Shown here one piece after another: positions 63,622 through 64,000 of a DNA stretch of 64,000 bases. The position numbers and the translations under genes were made by a program. How positions within the stretch are numbered: position 1 is the stretch's first letter; every line of letters begins with the position of its first letter. Below the pieces are notes generated by a model. It did not search any database. It worked only from the letters and a program-made list of their open reading frames with translations, and had not been told where the DNA came from. This DNA is from Malus domestica (lineage: Eukaryota; Streptophyta; Magnoliopsida; Rosales; Rosaceae), in contig NC_091670.1 in assembly GCF_042453785.1 (NCBI RefSeq), positions 32,995,501 through 33,059,500 on the forward strand. The letters run 5' to 3'.

Positions 63622-64000
63622 TTTTTATACTCTCTGTACTAAACATTGTGTACAATTTATTTCTAAACTCTTTATTCTCCAATTTTATGTTGTCAAATCA
63701 AACATTTGTTTTGGCGTTTACTCTGTGTACTGCACAGTTTTTTTTATGCGTATTCATCTCCTTTGAACTGTTAGTTACAATTGTTTGTTTACTATTGCTA
63801 TTTACTATCCATGTTGTTGTTTAATATTGGTCATCTATGCATAATTCCATGTTATTTCAACTATAAAAGTTAGAACAATTTGTTTATCCACAGTGTTCTC
63901 AATGTTTTTTTTTCTTGTTTTTTTATCTCTTTTATTGTCAAGCAACAAGCTATCGAAGCATCTTCTAATGAAATGGACTATGAAATAATAGTTCCAAAGA
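63622..64000. other. Right-edge sequence after the RPA1-like frame
   Basis: T-rich sequence followed near 63943 by GTCAAGCAACAAGCTATCG and a more coding-like stretch (ATGAAATGGACTATGAAATAATAG). A branch-point/acceptor-like pyrimidine tract (63907-63940) precedes it. Possibly the next RPA1-like exon, cut by the window end. Confidence 0.3.

Overview
The window is nuclear DNA of a flowering plant. Its genes have many short GT-AG introns, the spacers are AT-rich, and it carries plant repeats: Au-type SINEs, a Cassandra 5S-bearing TRIM, MITEs, a long-TIR Mutator-like element and large solo LTRs. The repeat style suggests Rosaceae, perhaps the apple/pear group. That is inference; no sequence here proves the species.

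Layout. 1-7.2 kb: a tandem duplication in which each unit holds a tail fragment of a plastid-type phosphoglycerate kinase (PGK) and a decayed F-box/FBD gene on the minus strand; the second F-box copy is split by a nested MITE. 7.8-11.5 kb: a 2.56 kb solo LTR and a MITE. 12.2-18.8 kb: two complete plus-strand glycolysis genes, cytosolic PGK (401 aa) and cytosolic pyruvate kinase (504 aa), with a hAT-like element between them. 19.3-23.4 kb: a minus-strand gene for a 439-residue protein with two lysozyme/SLT-like domains. 24.4-30.5 kb: two solo LTRs, a SINE and a local duplication. 31.2-34.7 kb: a plastid NAD-type GAPDH (GAPCp, 427 aa). 36.6-40 kb: one intact and one broken defensin-like gene, with minisatellites and a MITE. 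44-48.2 kb: a DCN1-like cullin neddylation gene (258 aa). 49.6-55.6 kb: a head-to-head pair, PDCD2-like (413 aa) and the ribosome assembly factor NSA2 (260 aa). 57.8-62 kb: a duplicated non-coding segment carrying a nested set of insertions. 62-64 kb: tandem repeats and a partial RPA1/DUF223-like reading frame that runs toward the right edge.

How the genes fit together. GAPCp, PGK and pyruvate kinase act in the lower half of glycolysis, GAPCp in plastids and the other two in the cytosol. The linkage looks like inherited synteny: from memory, Arabidopsis has GAPCp1 next to cytosolic PGK (At1g79530/At1g79550), a transglycosylase-like gene next to GAPCp2 (At1g16290/At1g16300), and a DCN1-like gene beside plastid PGK1 (At3g12760/At3g12780). 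PDCD2-like (40S side) and NSA2 (60S side) share a short promoter with motifs typical of plant ribosome genes.

All exon borders were read by eye from splice signals, reading frame and family length; none was tested against transcripts. The protein-coding genes sum to whole codons. The main uncertainties are the NSA2 initiator exon, the ends of several MITEs and SINEs, and the extent of the RPA1-like element.
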